A DNA stretch of 51,908 nucleotides from Gemmatimonadota bacterium. Lineage in GTDB: Bacteria > Gemmatimonadota > Gemmatimonadetes > Gemmatimonadales > Gemmatimonadaceae. Shown piece by piece: positions 17,642 to 25,083 of this stretch. The notes below the pieces were generated by a model. The model was not told the origin of the DNA. It ran no database searches and was given only the letters and a program-made list of their open reading frames with translations. A program made the translations under genes and the position numbers. The DNA is taken from NCBI GenBank assembly GCA_947462095.1, contig CANHNQ010000009.1:1-51908 (forward strand), in the 5' to 3' direction. Position 1 is the stretch's first letter. Each line of letters opens with the position of its first letter.

Positions 17642-19078
17642 TCAGCGGGGCAGGGCGCGGGCCAGATCGTCGATCACGCCCTGCCAGTCACCCGGTGTTC
17701 GCTGGCGAATCAGCTGAACAGACGGGTACCACGGGGTCGTCGTGGCGCTCAACCCCCAGCGCCAGTCGGGGGTGAAGGGGAGCAGGACGAAGGTGGGGAT
17801 CCCCATCGCGCCGGCCAGATGCGCGATGCCCGTGTCAACGCTCACCAACGCATTTATCTGCGCCATTAACAAAGCAGTATCAAGCCAATTTACCGACAAT
17901 TCCGGCGTGGAGAGCCGATCGTGCTTGGTCGCCTCGGTCGCGCCGTACTGCAGCGACACCCACTCCACGTCGGCCACGTCGAACAACTTCGGCAGCAGCG
18001 ACACGTCAAAGTCGCGCAGGGTCGTCGCCAGGAACGCCGGATTCCCCTGCCACACCACCCCTATCCGCCGGCGGCCTGACGCCGATCGTGGGGTCGCGTC
18101 CGCACCGGTGTGCAGATACGGCACGCGCTCGCGGGCCACGTCGGCGCCGGTTCCCAGCCAATGCGGCAGCGAGAGCATGGGGACGTACAGGTCGGTGGTT
18201 GGCGCCTCACCTTTCGGAACGGCGTCAAACCCGCTGGCGACGAACAGCGACCACGCCGATGCGTGGCACTCCACCACCACGCGCGTTGCTCCGCGTCGCG
18301 AGAGCTCCGCCGCGTAGCGCACGAACTGGAAGTTGTCTCCTTGCCCCTGTTCGGCGGTGACCAGGATCGATCGCCCCTCGAGCGGCTCGCCATGCCACGC
18401 CGCGGCACCCGTCGTGGGCGGGGTGGGCAGACCACGGTGTTCGAAGTCCGCCCATCCAGCGGCGCTGGGCCCATGCATCAGCGACGTCAGGGCGCGCTGG
18501 AGCCGCGTCGGCCCATGGGCCGGGCGCACCGATTCCGCCCGGTCCAGCCAGTACCGTGCGCGCGTGAGATCGCCGAGTGCGTGTCGGATTTGCGCGGCGG
18601 TGAGCAGGAGCGCTGGCTGCTTGGGCGCGATCGCCATCGCGCGTTGCACGAGCGGCCATGCCCGCTGCGGGTCGCCACCGGCCCGCGTGGCGGCAGCCAA
18701 CGCGCCCAGCGCGGCGGGATCCTTGGGACGCGTGCGTACCACCAACTCGAACAGTTGCCGCGCCTCGGCGGGCGCGCCGGCGTCGAGCAGCGCCGCACCC
18801 AGCTCATAGATCGCGGTCACGTCGGCACCTTGTATAGAAGGGGGGCCGGACGTCGCGTCATTCCTGTGATGAAAGACGGAGAGCAACGCGTGGCGAACGG
18901 CCACGGTGTTCCCCGCCAATCGCCACGCGTTCGCTACCATCAGCGCCGCCGTGATCTCGCCGGGCACTGCGTCCTGCACCCGTGTGAACGCCGCGGCGGC
19001 GTCGACGTAACGACCGGCATCGAGTGCCGTCTGGCCCGCCACGAGCCACGCTTCGATGTCACTCGGGCGATACGTCAT
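17642..19078 (-). CDS. TPR-domain glycosyltransferase-like protein
   Basis: 478 residues. Helical TPR repeats occupy about residues 1-200, for example IEAWLVAGQTALDAGRYVDA and ALGALAAATRAGGDPQRAWP. From about residue 215 the protein resembles the GT-B/heptosyltransferase-9 fold seen in TPR-glycosyltransferases: LVTAEQGQGDNFQFVRYAAE, RRIGVVWQGNP, and the C-terminal nucleotide-binding segment LVSVDTGIAHLAGAMGIPTF followed by DWRWG. Such proteins are common next to flagellin genes and take part in flagellin glycosylation. It lies divergent from fliC across 182 bases, and its stop is 102 bases upstream of the sigma-54 site of the next cluster. The ATG at 19078 is the only good start. Confidence 0.85.
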   Translation of the reverse strand: MTYRPSDIEAWLVAGQTALDAGRYVDAAAAFTRVQDAVPGEITAALMVANAWRLAGNTVAVRHALLSVFHHRNDATSGPPSIQGADVTAIYELGAALLDAGAPAEARQLFELVVRTRPKDPAALGALAAATRAGGDPQRAWPLVQRAMAIAPKQPALLLTAAQIRHALGDLTRARYWLDRAESVRPAHGPTRLQRALTSLMHGPSAAGWADFEHRGLPTPPTTGAAAWHGEPLEGRSILVTAEQGQGDNFQFVRYAAELSRRGATRVVVECHASAWSLFVASGFDAVPKGEAPTTDLYVPMLSLPHWLGTGADVARERVPYLHTGADATPRSASGRRRIGVVWQGNPAFLATTLRDFDVSLLPKLFDVADVEWVSLQYGATEATKHDRLSTPELSVNWLDTALLMAQINALVSVDTGIAHLAGAMGIPTFVLLPFTPDWRWGLSATTTPWYPSVQLIRQRTPGDWQGVIDDLARALPR

Positions 19079-19154
19079 GCGCGGCCACCGATACGCCCGA
19101 GGCTGAAATTGTGACGCTCTGTTCCATCCCGCCGGGGCATGTGAAAACTCCCGC

Positions 19155-19181
19155 TCAAGTTCTGCGCCGCTCCACCGAGAA
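19155..19181 (+). promoter_or_regulatory. Sigma-28-type promoter of fliC
   Basis: TCAAGTTC, 11 bases, then ACCGAGAA, against the enterobacterial consensus TAAAGTTT-N11-GCCGATAA. Both halves keep exact spacing, with 6 of 8 matches in each. The predicted start lies near 19188, leaving a leader of about 73 bases with GGAGG at 19248-19252, eight bases before the ATG. Confidence 0.75.
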
Positions 19182-19260
19182 TAGCATCTGACCGCGATTC
19201 GATCGTCGGATCCGGGCGAGGCACGGATGCCTCAGCGTACACATCACGGAGGATAGTCTC

Positions 19261-20028
19261 ATGCGTATCAACACGAACGTCGGCGCCATCACTGCTTCGA
19301 AGAACATCTTCGTCAACAACATGGCGACGGAGAACAGCATGCGGAAGCTGAGCTCTGGCCTCAAGATCAGCCGTGCGGCTGACGATGCGGCGGGTCTCTC
19401 GATCGCGAACAAGCTTCGGACGCAGAGCCGCTCGCTCACGCAGGCGGCTTCGAACGCCGAGCAGGGCAATGCGATGCTCCAGATCGCGGAAGGTGCCGCG
19501 TCCACGATCCAGCGCATCATCGAACGTCAGAAGGAACTGATCACGCAGAAGGAGTCGACGGGCAACAACAGCACCGTGTCGGCCACCCTCGGCACCGAAA
19601 TCGCCACGCTCCAGACGGAATCGGCTCGTATCCTCGCAGATGCGGACTTCCAGGGTGCCTCGGTCTTCGCCTCGCTCACGTTCCAGGTGTCCGATTCGGC
19701 CACGAACGGTACGGTCACGGTGAATGCCGCGCTCACGCTGACGTCGCTCTCCGCATCATCGACGCTGGCCAATGCCGACACGGCTCTTGATGCGGTGAAC
19801 TCGACGCTCGCCAACATCGGTGCCGGACAGAACGTGCTCGACTACACGGTGCAGAACTTGAAGTCGGCAGTCGTGAATGTGCGAGCCGCTGAGTCGACCA
19901 TTCGCGACGTCGACATGGCGGAAGAAATGGCCAACTTCACCAAGAACAACATCCTGACGCAGGCTGCACAGGCCATGCTGTCGCAGGCGAACCAGGGTAG
20001 CCAGAGCGTGTTGCAGCTCCTCCGCTAA
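19261..20028 (+). CDS. fliC: FliC, flagellin (short form)
   Basis: Filament subunit of 255 residues. The N-terminus MRINTNVGAITASKNIFVNN and the block LSSGLKISRAADDAAGLSIA are diagnostic D0/D1 sequence. The C-terminus AEEMANFTKNNILTQAAQAM and SQANQGSQSVLQLLR closes the coiled core. Between them is only a short Ser/Thr/Ala-rich region (about residues 125-185), so outer domains D2/D3 are essentially absent. A strong ribosome site and a sigma-28 promoter precede it. The neighbouring glycosylation genes, FliW and the chaperone gene fliS support the call. The Ser/Thr-rich middle is the likely place for O-linked glycans; that is inference. Confidence 0.97.
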   Translation: MRINTNVGAITASKNIFVNNMATENSMRKLSSGLKISRAADDAAGLSIANKLRTQSRSLTQAASNAEQGNAMLQIAEGAASTIQRIIERQKELITQKESTGNNSTVSATLGTEIATLQTESARILADADFQGASVFASLTFQVSDSATNGTVTVNAALTLTSLSASSTLANADTALDAVNSTLANIGAGQNVLDYTVQNLKSAVVNVRAAESTIRDVDMAEEMANFTKNNILTQAAQAMLSQANQGSQSVLQLLR

Positions 20029-20054
20029 ACCCGACGTTCTCCGGCGGGTGATGA

Positions 20055-20088
20055 ACCCCGGGGTCGGCGAACACGCCGGCCCCGGGGT
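20055..20088 (+). terminator. Strong hairpin after fliC, probable terminator or mRNA stabiliser
   Basis: Fifteen-base arms (ACCCCGGGGTCGGCG and CGCCGGCCCCGGGGT) pair fully, with a single G-U, across an AACA loop. No T-run follows, so it is not a textbook intrinsic terminator. It may work with Rho, or protect the abundant flagellin message from 3-prime decay, while allowing partial read-through into fliD. Confidence 0.7.
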
Positions 20089-20119
20089 ATGGCCTTAGCA
20101 CAGCAGGATGGAGGCAAGC

Positions 20120-22168
20120 ATGTCGAATCCGATCAACATCAGTGGACTGAGCACCGGCATTCAGTGGGGCGACATCGTCGATACGACGATCAAGGCCTAC
20201 GAATCCCGTCAGGTCACACCGATCACCGATCGCATTACGAAGCGCGCGGCGCAGAAGACGGCGTGGACCAAGATGCAGGGGCTCGTCGAAACGCTGAACA
20301 CCAATGCGCGCAACCTGCGACGCACCGGGTTCGGCGGCTTTCTCGCGACCGTCCCGACCAGTCCGAGCACGTCCCGCACGCTGCTCTCCGCCACGGCCTC
20401 GCTCACCGCGACACCGGGGCGGTATCGCGTGGAAGTGCTGCAGCTCGCCGACACGGCCAAGCTGGGCGGCGGCTCAGTCTCCGACACGACGGCGGCGCGC
20501 GGATTGACGGGCTCAATATCGATCAATGGCACCTCGATCGATATACTCGGCACCGAGTCGCTCGCCGACATCCGTACGAAAATCAACGATGCCAATGTCG
20601 GTGTCACCGCGGCCATCGTGAGCGAAGGCGGCACCGCCGGTCGGCTGGTGCTGACAGCCAAGACCGCCGGTGCGGCGGGTGTGGCGATCATCGATGGAAC
20701 TGGCGGCATGGCGCGCGAGCTCGGCTTGATCGACACGCGCACGAAGCCGGTCTCGTCCGCCAGCATCACGGCCGCGACGGCGCTCGGCCTCGTCCCCTCG
20801 CCGCCGGAGGCGTCCATTCGCGTGGGCTCCACCGTCATTACCGTGAATCTCGCCACCGATTCACTGGCCTCGATTGCCGCGCGGATCAACGCCGCCGGCG
20901 CCGCGGCGTCGGTGGAGCCTGAAGTCTATGGCAGCGAAACGCGCTATCGCCTGGTGGTTGACGGCAACGTCAGTGCCGTGAATGGTGATGCGGGCTCGCA
21001 AGACGTCATCGACGCCCTCGGCTTCGCGGCGGGAAAGGCCGGCAGCGTGAAGCAAACGGTGCAGACGCCCGTGTACACCGATGGTGCCGATGCCGTGGCC
21101 GGTGCGGCCACGTCGCTGGTCGGACTCAAGTTCGGCGGCTCAGCGTCCAATCTGGTCGTCGGTGACGCCATCAACATCCGCGGCATGCGTGGTGATGGCA
21201 CCGCGGTCACGATCGGACTGGTGGTCGGCGCCAGCGACACGATGCAGACGCTGCTCGACAAGGTGAACGACGCATCCACGGGCTTTGGCTCGGGTTCGCG
21301 TACCGCCACCGCGGCACTCGGCAGTGACGGTCGCATTCGCCTGACCGACGACATGGGTGGCGCCTCGCGCCTCGCCCTGTCCATGTCGGTCACGCACGCG
21401 GATGGTTCCAGCGGCGCCCTCGGCACAGCGACCACATCGGTGGCCGGCCGGAGTCGGGAATTGCAAGTCGGCCAGGATGCCGTGATCCGCGTGGATGGTC
21501 GTGAAGTCACGCGCGCCACGAACAACATCACGGATGCAATCGCGGGCGTCACGTTATCGCTGAGCACCGCGGAGCCCGGCACCGAGATCGACGTCACGAT
21601 CGATCGCGATGTGAAGGGGACGGTGGACTCGGTCCAGAAGTTCGTGGACTCATACAACGCCATCCGCACGTTCTTCGACGAGCAGCGGCTGATTGATGCG
21701 CCGCTGTACTCGGACACACTGCTGCGCGGTGTCATCGGCACCTTCCAGGACGCCCTGCGCACCGATGTGCCCGGCAACGCGACCTACAACAAGTTGACGA
21801 TCGCCGGCGTGACGCTCGACCGGAACGGCATCCTGACGTTCAATCAGGACACGTTCAAGACGGCGCTCGCTGACAAGCCCGGTGAGATCGAAGCGCTCTT
21901 CGGATTCAGCGGTGTGGGCCAGGCCTTCGTGACGGCAACAGACAACGCCACGCAGTTCGGCGTCGGCACCATCAGCGCGCAGCTCAAGAACATCAATCAG
22001 AACACGATCCTGCTCAAGAAGCGTGAGACCGACGCGCAGAAGCGCATCGAGCTCAAGCGCGAGCAGCTCGTGGCGCAGTTCACGCGCATGGAAGAAGCGA
22101 TGAGCCGACTCACTTCCCAGAGCAGTTCGCTGCTTTCCAGCGTCAAGGGACTTCAGGGCAACCAGTAA
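20120..22168 (+). CDS. fliD: FliD, filament cap (HAP2), long form
   Basis: Caps the growing filament and folds flagellin at the tip. The ATG at 20120 (MSNPINISGLSTGIQWGDIV) has GGAGG five bases upstream; the ATG at 20108 is abutted by its own ribosome site and is rejected. The 682 residues exceed the enterobacterial protein by over 200. The N-terminal FliD domain is followed by flagellin-IN-like repeats (for example ESLADIRTKINDANVGVTAA and DSLASIAARINAAGAAASVE, and a third near DTMQTLLDKVNDASTGF). The C-terminal domain has VDSYNAIRTFFDEQR and ends in a coiled-coil with LSSVKGLQGNQ. The extra length lies in the central IN-repeat region. Confidence 0.95.
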   Translation: MSNPINISGLSTGIQWGDIVDTTIKAYESRQVTPITDRITKRAAQKTAWTKMQGLVETLNTNARNLRRTGFGGFLATVPTSPSTSRTLLSATASLTATPGRYRVEVLQLADTAKLGGGSVSDTTAARGLTGSISINGTSIDILGTESLADIRTKINDANVGVTAAIVSEGGTAGRLVLTAKTAGAAGVAIIDGTGGMARELGLIDTRTKPVSSASITAATALGLVPSPPEASIRVGSTVITVNLATDSLASIAARINAAGAAASVEPEVYGSETRYRLVVDGNVSAVNGDAGSQDVIDALGFAAGKAGSVKQTVQTPVYTDGADAVAGAATSLVGLKFGGSASNLVVGDAINIRGMRGDGTAVTIGLVVGASDTMQTLLDKVNDASTGFGSGSRTATAALGSDGRIRLTDDMGGASRLALSMSVTHADGSSGALGTATTSVAGRSRELQVGQDAVIRVDGREVTRATNNITDAIAGVTLSLSTAEPGTEIDVTIDRDVKGTVDSVQKFVDSYNAIRTFFDEQRLIDAPLYSDTLLRGVIGTFQDALRTDVPGNATYNKLTIAGVTLDRNGILTFNQDTFKTALADKPGEIEALFGFSGVGQAFVTATDNATQFGVGTISAQLKNINQNTILLKKRETDAQKRIELKREQLVAQFTRMEEAMSRLTSQSSSLLSSVKGLQGNQ

Positions 22169-22178
22169 CTGCCGATAC
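22152..22178 (+). promoter_or_regulatory. Possible weak sigma-28 promoter before fliS
   Basis: A perfect GCCGATAC -10 element at 22171-22178 is preceded at 15 bases by TTCA, a poor -35 match. It straddles the end of fliD. It could provide a secondary start for fliS but could equally be chance. Confidence 0.3.
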
Positions 22179-22230
22179 TCAAGAGGGAGACGACGTTCCC
22201 GTATCCGTTCTGACTCCAGCCACGGCCCCG

Positions 22231-22632
22231 ATGTCCTACACCACCCAGTCCTCGTCGTATCGCGAAATGGAGATCCATTCGGCCTCTCCCGAGCGACTCG
22301 TCGTGATCGTGTTCGAGCAGCTGGTTGTGAATCTGGAGCGCGCCCGCATCGCGATGGAACGCCAGGATATCGCGTTGCGCGTCACGTCGCTGCGTCGCTC
22401 GCGCGGCCTGGTTGGCGAGTTGCTGGCCACGCTCGATTTCGAGAAGGGCGGTGCGATCGCGACCCAGCTGGCCGATCTCTATCAGTTCATGCTGTACGAA
22501 CTCGTGGACGTCGGTCAGCGCGGTGATGTCGCCACGTTACGCAAGCTCGTGAATATCGCCACCTCGCTGCGCGACGGCTTTACCGCGGCGGCACAGTCGG
22601 TCTCGCCTGGCGCGCGGCTCAAGACCGCGTGA
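22231..22632 (+). CDS. fliS: FliS, flagellin export chaperone
   Basis: 133 residues, typical length. The family pattern includes the tyrosine-rich N-terminus MSYTTQSSSYREMEIHSASP, then ERLVVIVFEQLVVNLERARI, and a helical bundle ending near LRDGFTAAAQSV. FliS binds the C-terminal helix of flagellin in the cytoplasm. It lies 62 bases after fliD with no good ribosome site, and its stop overlaps the next start by one base (TGATG). Confidence 0.94.
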   Translation: MSYTTQSSSYREMEIHSASPERLVVIVFEQLVVNLERARIAMERQDIALRVTSLRRSRGLVGELLATLDFEKGGAIATQLADLYQFMLYELVDVGQRGDVATLRKLVNIATSLRDGFTAAAQSVSPGARLKTA

Positions 22633-23120
22633 TGCGGATGCCGATCATGCATGCCATCGAGACCATCCGCAGCAGCCGGACCGGCCGTCGTGGCCCCGAC
22701 GCCCGTCGAGCCGCCGCCCGTGACGCGCTGGCGATCTGCGCCAGCGCCGATGCACTGGCCCGCGAAGCCGTCCATGCGGTGGGGGAGGATGACGACCGCC
22801 TGTTCAGCCTCCTCGAACAGCGCGACGAGATGTTGCAGGACCTCAGCGAACATCTGGTGCTGCTGCGTCTCGAACGCCCGACGGCTGACAGCCCGCTCTA
22901 TGCGGCAACGGAACGGGCGGTGGACGATGCGGATGCGCTGCTCACCGAGGTCTCGGTGGCCCTGCGCACGTCGCACCGTGTGACCATGGAGCTGGCCGCG
23001 AAGGTCGCCCGCCGGACCGATGAGATCCGGAGCGAACTCGATGCGGTACAGCGGGCCAGCAGCGCCGGGCTCGGCTACGGCGTGGCGACCGGTGCCCGTT
23101 TGGTCGACCGGCTCCGCTGA
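22632..23120 (+). CDS. FliT/FlgN-like export chaperone (probable)
   Basis: 162 residues from the ATG at 22632, which shares one base with the fliS stop; a GTG at 22629 is an alternative. The protein is nearly all helix: DALAREAVHAVGEDDDRLFSLLEQRDEMLQDLSEHL is typical of the heptad-rich helices of FliT and FlgN chaperones, though no diagnostic residue can be named. The position after fliS is where fliT usually lies. The call rests on position, size and helicity rather than a clear motif. Confidence 0.6.
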   Translation: MRMPIMHAIETIRSSRTGRRGPDARRAAARDALAICASADALAREAVHAVGEDDDRLFSLLEQRDEMLQDLSEHLVLLRLERPTADSPLYAATERAVDDADALLTEVSVALRTSHRVTMELAAKVARRTDEIRSELDAVQRASSAGLGYGVATGARLVDRLR

Positions 23121-23137
23121 CCCGAGGTCTCGACACC

Positions 23138-23446
23138 ATGACGGCCCGATCGAGCACCCCTGAGGCGTTCAGCGCCCTGTTGCAGGAGAAGCTGGACGAG
23201 CTCGATCAGGCCGCTCAGCATGAGCTGCTGCTGGAGCACGACGAGGTGGAACGGCTGCGCTTGCAGGCCGCCTACCTGGTCAGCGGCACGCATGGCAAGC
23301 CGTGGCTGACTGGGGCCGTCAAGCATTTTCAGGGAGACTTGGTGTCGATGGACGTGCCGCCACCCACCCTGGATATCAGCTACCCCGCACCACCTGGGCG
23401 ACAGGGACGTCGCATCCCGGGACACGGACATTTTCCCGAGCTCTAA
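23138..23446 (+). CDS. Unrecognised small flagellar-locus protein
   Basis: 102 residues with no family recognised. The first half is helical and charged (LLQEKLDELDQAAQHELLLE, HDEVERLRLQAAYLV). The second half is proline-rich and ends GRRIPGHGHFPEL. It lies 17 bases after the FliT-like gene and ends exactly where the flgM promoter begins: the stop codon TAA is part of the -35 element. It is probably the last gene of the fliD/fliS operon. A chaperone-like or regulatory role is possible, but unsupported. Confidence 0.6.
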   Translation: MTARSSTPEAFSALLQEKLDELDQAAQHELLLEHDEVERLRLQAAYLVSGTHGKPWLTGAVKHFQGDLVSMDVPPPTLDISYPAPPGRQGRRIPGHGHFPEL

Positions 23447-23471
23447 AGTTGCGCCGCATTCCTGTCGATAG
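23444..23471 (+). promoter_or_regulatory. Sigma-28-type promoter of flgM
   Basis: TAAA, 16 bases, then GTCGATAG, one base longer than the consensus spacing but with a perfect -35. The TAAA overlaps the stop codon of the preceding gene. It is followed by GGAGG at 23485-23489, seven bases before the flgM ATG. A sigma-28 promoter on its own antagonist gene would create negative feedback. Confidence 0.65.
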
Positions 23472-23496
23472 TCCCAAGTGAAGAGGAGGAACCCCT

Positions 23497-23784
23497 ATGC
23501 GAATAAACGGAAGCAGTCTCGATCCACTACGCCCGACGCCGGCGAGCATCCCTGCCGTACAGCGTCCCGCGCAGGAGATCGCACAGTCACCGGCCGCCAA
23601 GACGGTCAAGTCGGACTCGGTCCAGATCTCGGACGCCGGTCGTCGCCTGAACACGGAAGAGGCGAACGCCATGACCCCGGAACGCGTGGCCGAGTTGCGT
23701 ACGAAGGCACTCAACGGCGCCTACAACACTCTCGATGCCGTGGACCAGGTGGCGCGTCGTATCCTGACGCGCGGCGATCTGTAG
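23497..23784 (+). CDS. flgM: FlgM, anti-sigma-28 factor
   Basis: 95 residues, typical FlgM length. The C-terminal sigma-binding half has the family pattern: SDSVQISDAGRRL, then PERVAELRTKALNGAYNTL and AVDQVARRIL. The first 40 residues are Pro/Ala-rich and likely disordered, as known for FlgM. It holds sigma-28 inactive until the hook is finished and FlgM is exported. It has its own promoter and ribosome site and precedes cheY by 43 bases. fliA itself is not in the window. Confidence 0.9.
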   Translation: MRINGSSLDPLRPTPASIPAVQRPAQEIAQSPAAKTVKSDSVQISDAGRRLNTEEANAMTPERVAELRTKALNGAYNTLDAVDQVARRILTRGDL

Positions 23785-23827
23785 GTCCGCGGCCCACTCC
23801 GACCGGCACGCTCAGGAGACCGGCTGT

Positions 23828-24199
23828 ATGAAGTTCCTAGTGGTAGATGATTCCGCGACGATGCGGCGAATTGTGATCAACTCGCTGCAGCGGATCGGCT
23901 TCAACGACACCGTCGAAGCCGGCGACGGACAGGAAGCCTTGGCCAAGTTCGACAGCTCGATCCAGTTCGTGATCACGGACTGGAACATGCCGAACATGAG
24001 CGGCACGGAGTTCACGAAAGTGCTCCGGTCGCGTGACGACGGGCGACATGTTCCCGTGCTGATGGTGACGGCGCGCTCGGTGAAGGAAGACATCCTGACG
24101 GCAATGGAAGCGGGCGTGAACAACTACATTGTCAAGCCATTCACTCCGCAGGTGCTGAAGGAGAAGATCGATGCGCTTCTCCCCGCAGCCGCGGCCTGA
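23828..24199 (+). CDS. cheY: CheY, chemotaxis response regulator
   Basis: Single receiver domain of 123 residues. MKFLVVDDSATMRRIVINSL gives the acidic pocket (Asp7, Asp8), Asp51 in ITDWNMPNMSG is the phosphoacceptor, and Thr81 and Lys103 (VKPF) complete the site. TDWNMP is the sequence typical of true CheY that binds the motor switch FliM. It starts 43 bases after flgM and is followed 11 bases later by the CheZ-like gene. Confidence 0.95.
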   Translation: MKFLVVDDSATMRRIVINSLQRIGFNDTVEAGDGQEALAKFDSSIQFVITDWNMPNMSGTEFTKVLRSRDDGRHVPVLMVTARSVKEDILTAMEAGVNNYIVKPFTPQVLKEKIDALLPAAAA

Positions 24200-24210
24200 G
24201 GATCAGATTC

Positions 24211-24924
24211 ATGAGCACCACCCGTGCGCAGGAAGTCCTGTACGAGTCGGAGGCGGCGTTGCGCCTCGTGGACCATGAGCTGACCGGCATGCATGACGTG
24301 CGCGATACCGCGGAGGTGCCGGCGCCCGCCCCGGCGCCCGCCTCGGCGCTCCCCCCACTCGCGCTCTCGGAGCTCCCGCAGATCCTCGAGCAGGCGAACG
24401 CGCAGATTCTCAGTGTCCTGTCACGACTGCGCGAGAGTCGCGCTGCTCTGCAGACCACCGCGCTCGAGAAGCTGGCGACAACGCACGAGAAGATCCGCGA
24501 GGTCACGTCGGCCACCGAAGACGCGGCCATCAACATCATGGACGCCTGCGATCGCGCCACGCAGCTGGTGGACGATCTCGATGGCATCGACGCGACCGAG
24601 GTTCCCGATCGCGAGAAGGCCGGCGGTATCCGCTCCGCCTTGCGAGACGAGCTGTTCCTCATGATGGGTGCGCTGCAGTTCCAGGACATCACCTCGCAGC
24701 AGTTATCGCATGCCTCGGCCGTACTGGTGGAGATGGAGAACCGGTTGCTCGATGTGGCGCGGCTCTTCGATCACAATGCGGAGCATGTGAAGCTGGTTGC
24801 CGGCGGCCCGAAGGGCGTGCCAGACGAAGCCACGTACGATCCGAATGCCACCACGCTGAACGCCGAGGGGCGGCAGGCGTTGGCCGACCAGATTTTCACG
24901 GCCGTACGCGCTCCCGCGGCGTAG
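24211..24924 (+). CDS. cheZ: CheZ-family phosphatase of CheY-P
   Basis: 237 residues, close to CheZ in length. The catalytic pattern FQDITSQQL (Asp159 and Gln163) corresponds to the Asp-x3-Gln pair of enterobacterial CheZ. Flanking sequence is a long helical hairpin, with a Pro/Ala linker at residues 36-50. The C-terminal tail has the CheZ-like PNATTLNAEGRQALADQIF, possibly the CheY-binding helix. It directly follows cheY. The presence of CheZ together with CheD and a CheX-like protein is unusual. Confidence 0.9.
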   Translation: MSTTRAQEVLYESEAALRLVDHELTGMHDVRDTAEVPAPAPAPASALPPLALSELPQILEQANAQILSVLSRLRESRAALQTTALEKLATTHEKIREVTSATEDAAINIMDACDRATQLVDDLDGIDATEVPDREKAGGIRSALRDELFLMMGALQFQDITSQQLSHASAVLVEMENRLLDVARLFDHNAEHVKLVAGGPKGVPDEATYDPNATTLNAEGRQALADQIFTAVRAPAA

Positions 24925-25021
24925 CGCCCCCCCAGCTACGACGCGAGATCACGACGGTCCGCCCCTTCACCGGTGCGGGCCGTTCGTGTTTCTGGCCGAT
25001 GCCGCCAGCACGACGCCGCGG

Positions 25022-25049
25022 TAAACCTCACGCGTCCCCGAGCCGATAC
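25022..25049 (+). promoter_or_regulatory. Sigma-28-type promoter of cheA
   Basis: TAAA, 16 bases, then GCCGATAC. Both elements are near perfect (7 of 8 in the -10); spacing is one base long. The predicted start is near 25056, about 28 bases before the cheA GTG. The rest of 24925-25083 holds no gene. Confidence 0.75.
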
Positions 25050-25083
25050 TGCCATATGACCATCGTACCGATGCGGGTACTGA

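Noticed and set aside
19087-19094. ACCGATAC, a sigma-28-like -10 upstream of fliC
   Set aside because: No TAAA-like -35 at 15-16 bases; the site at 19155-19181 has both elements at exact spacing.
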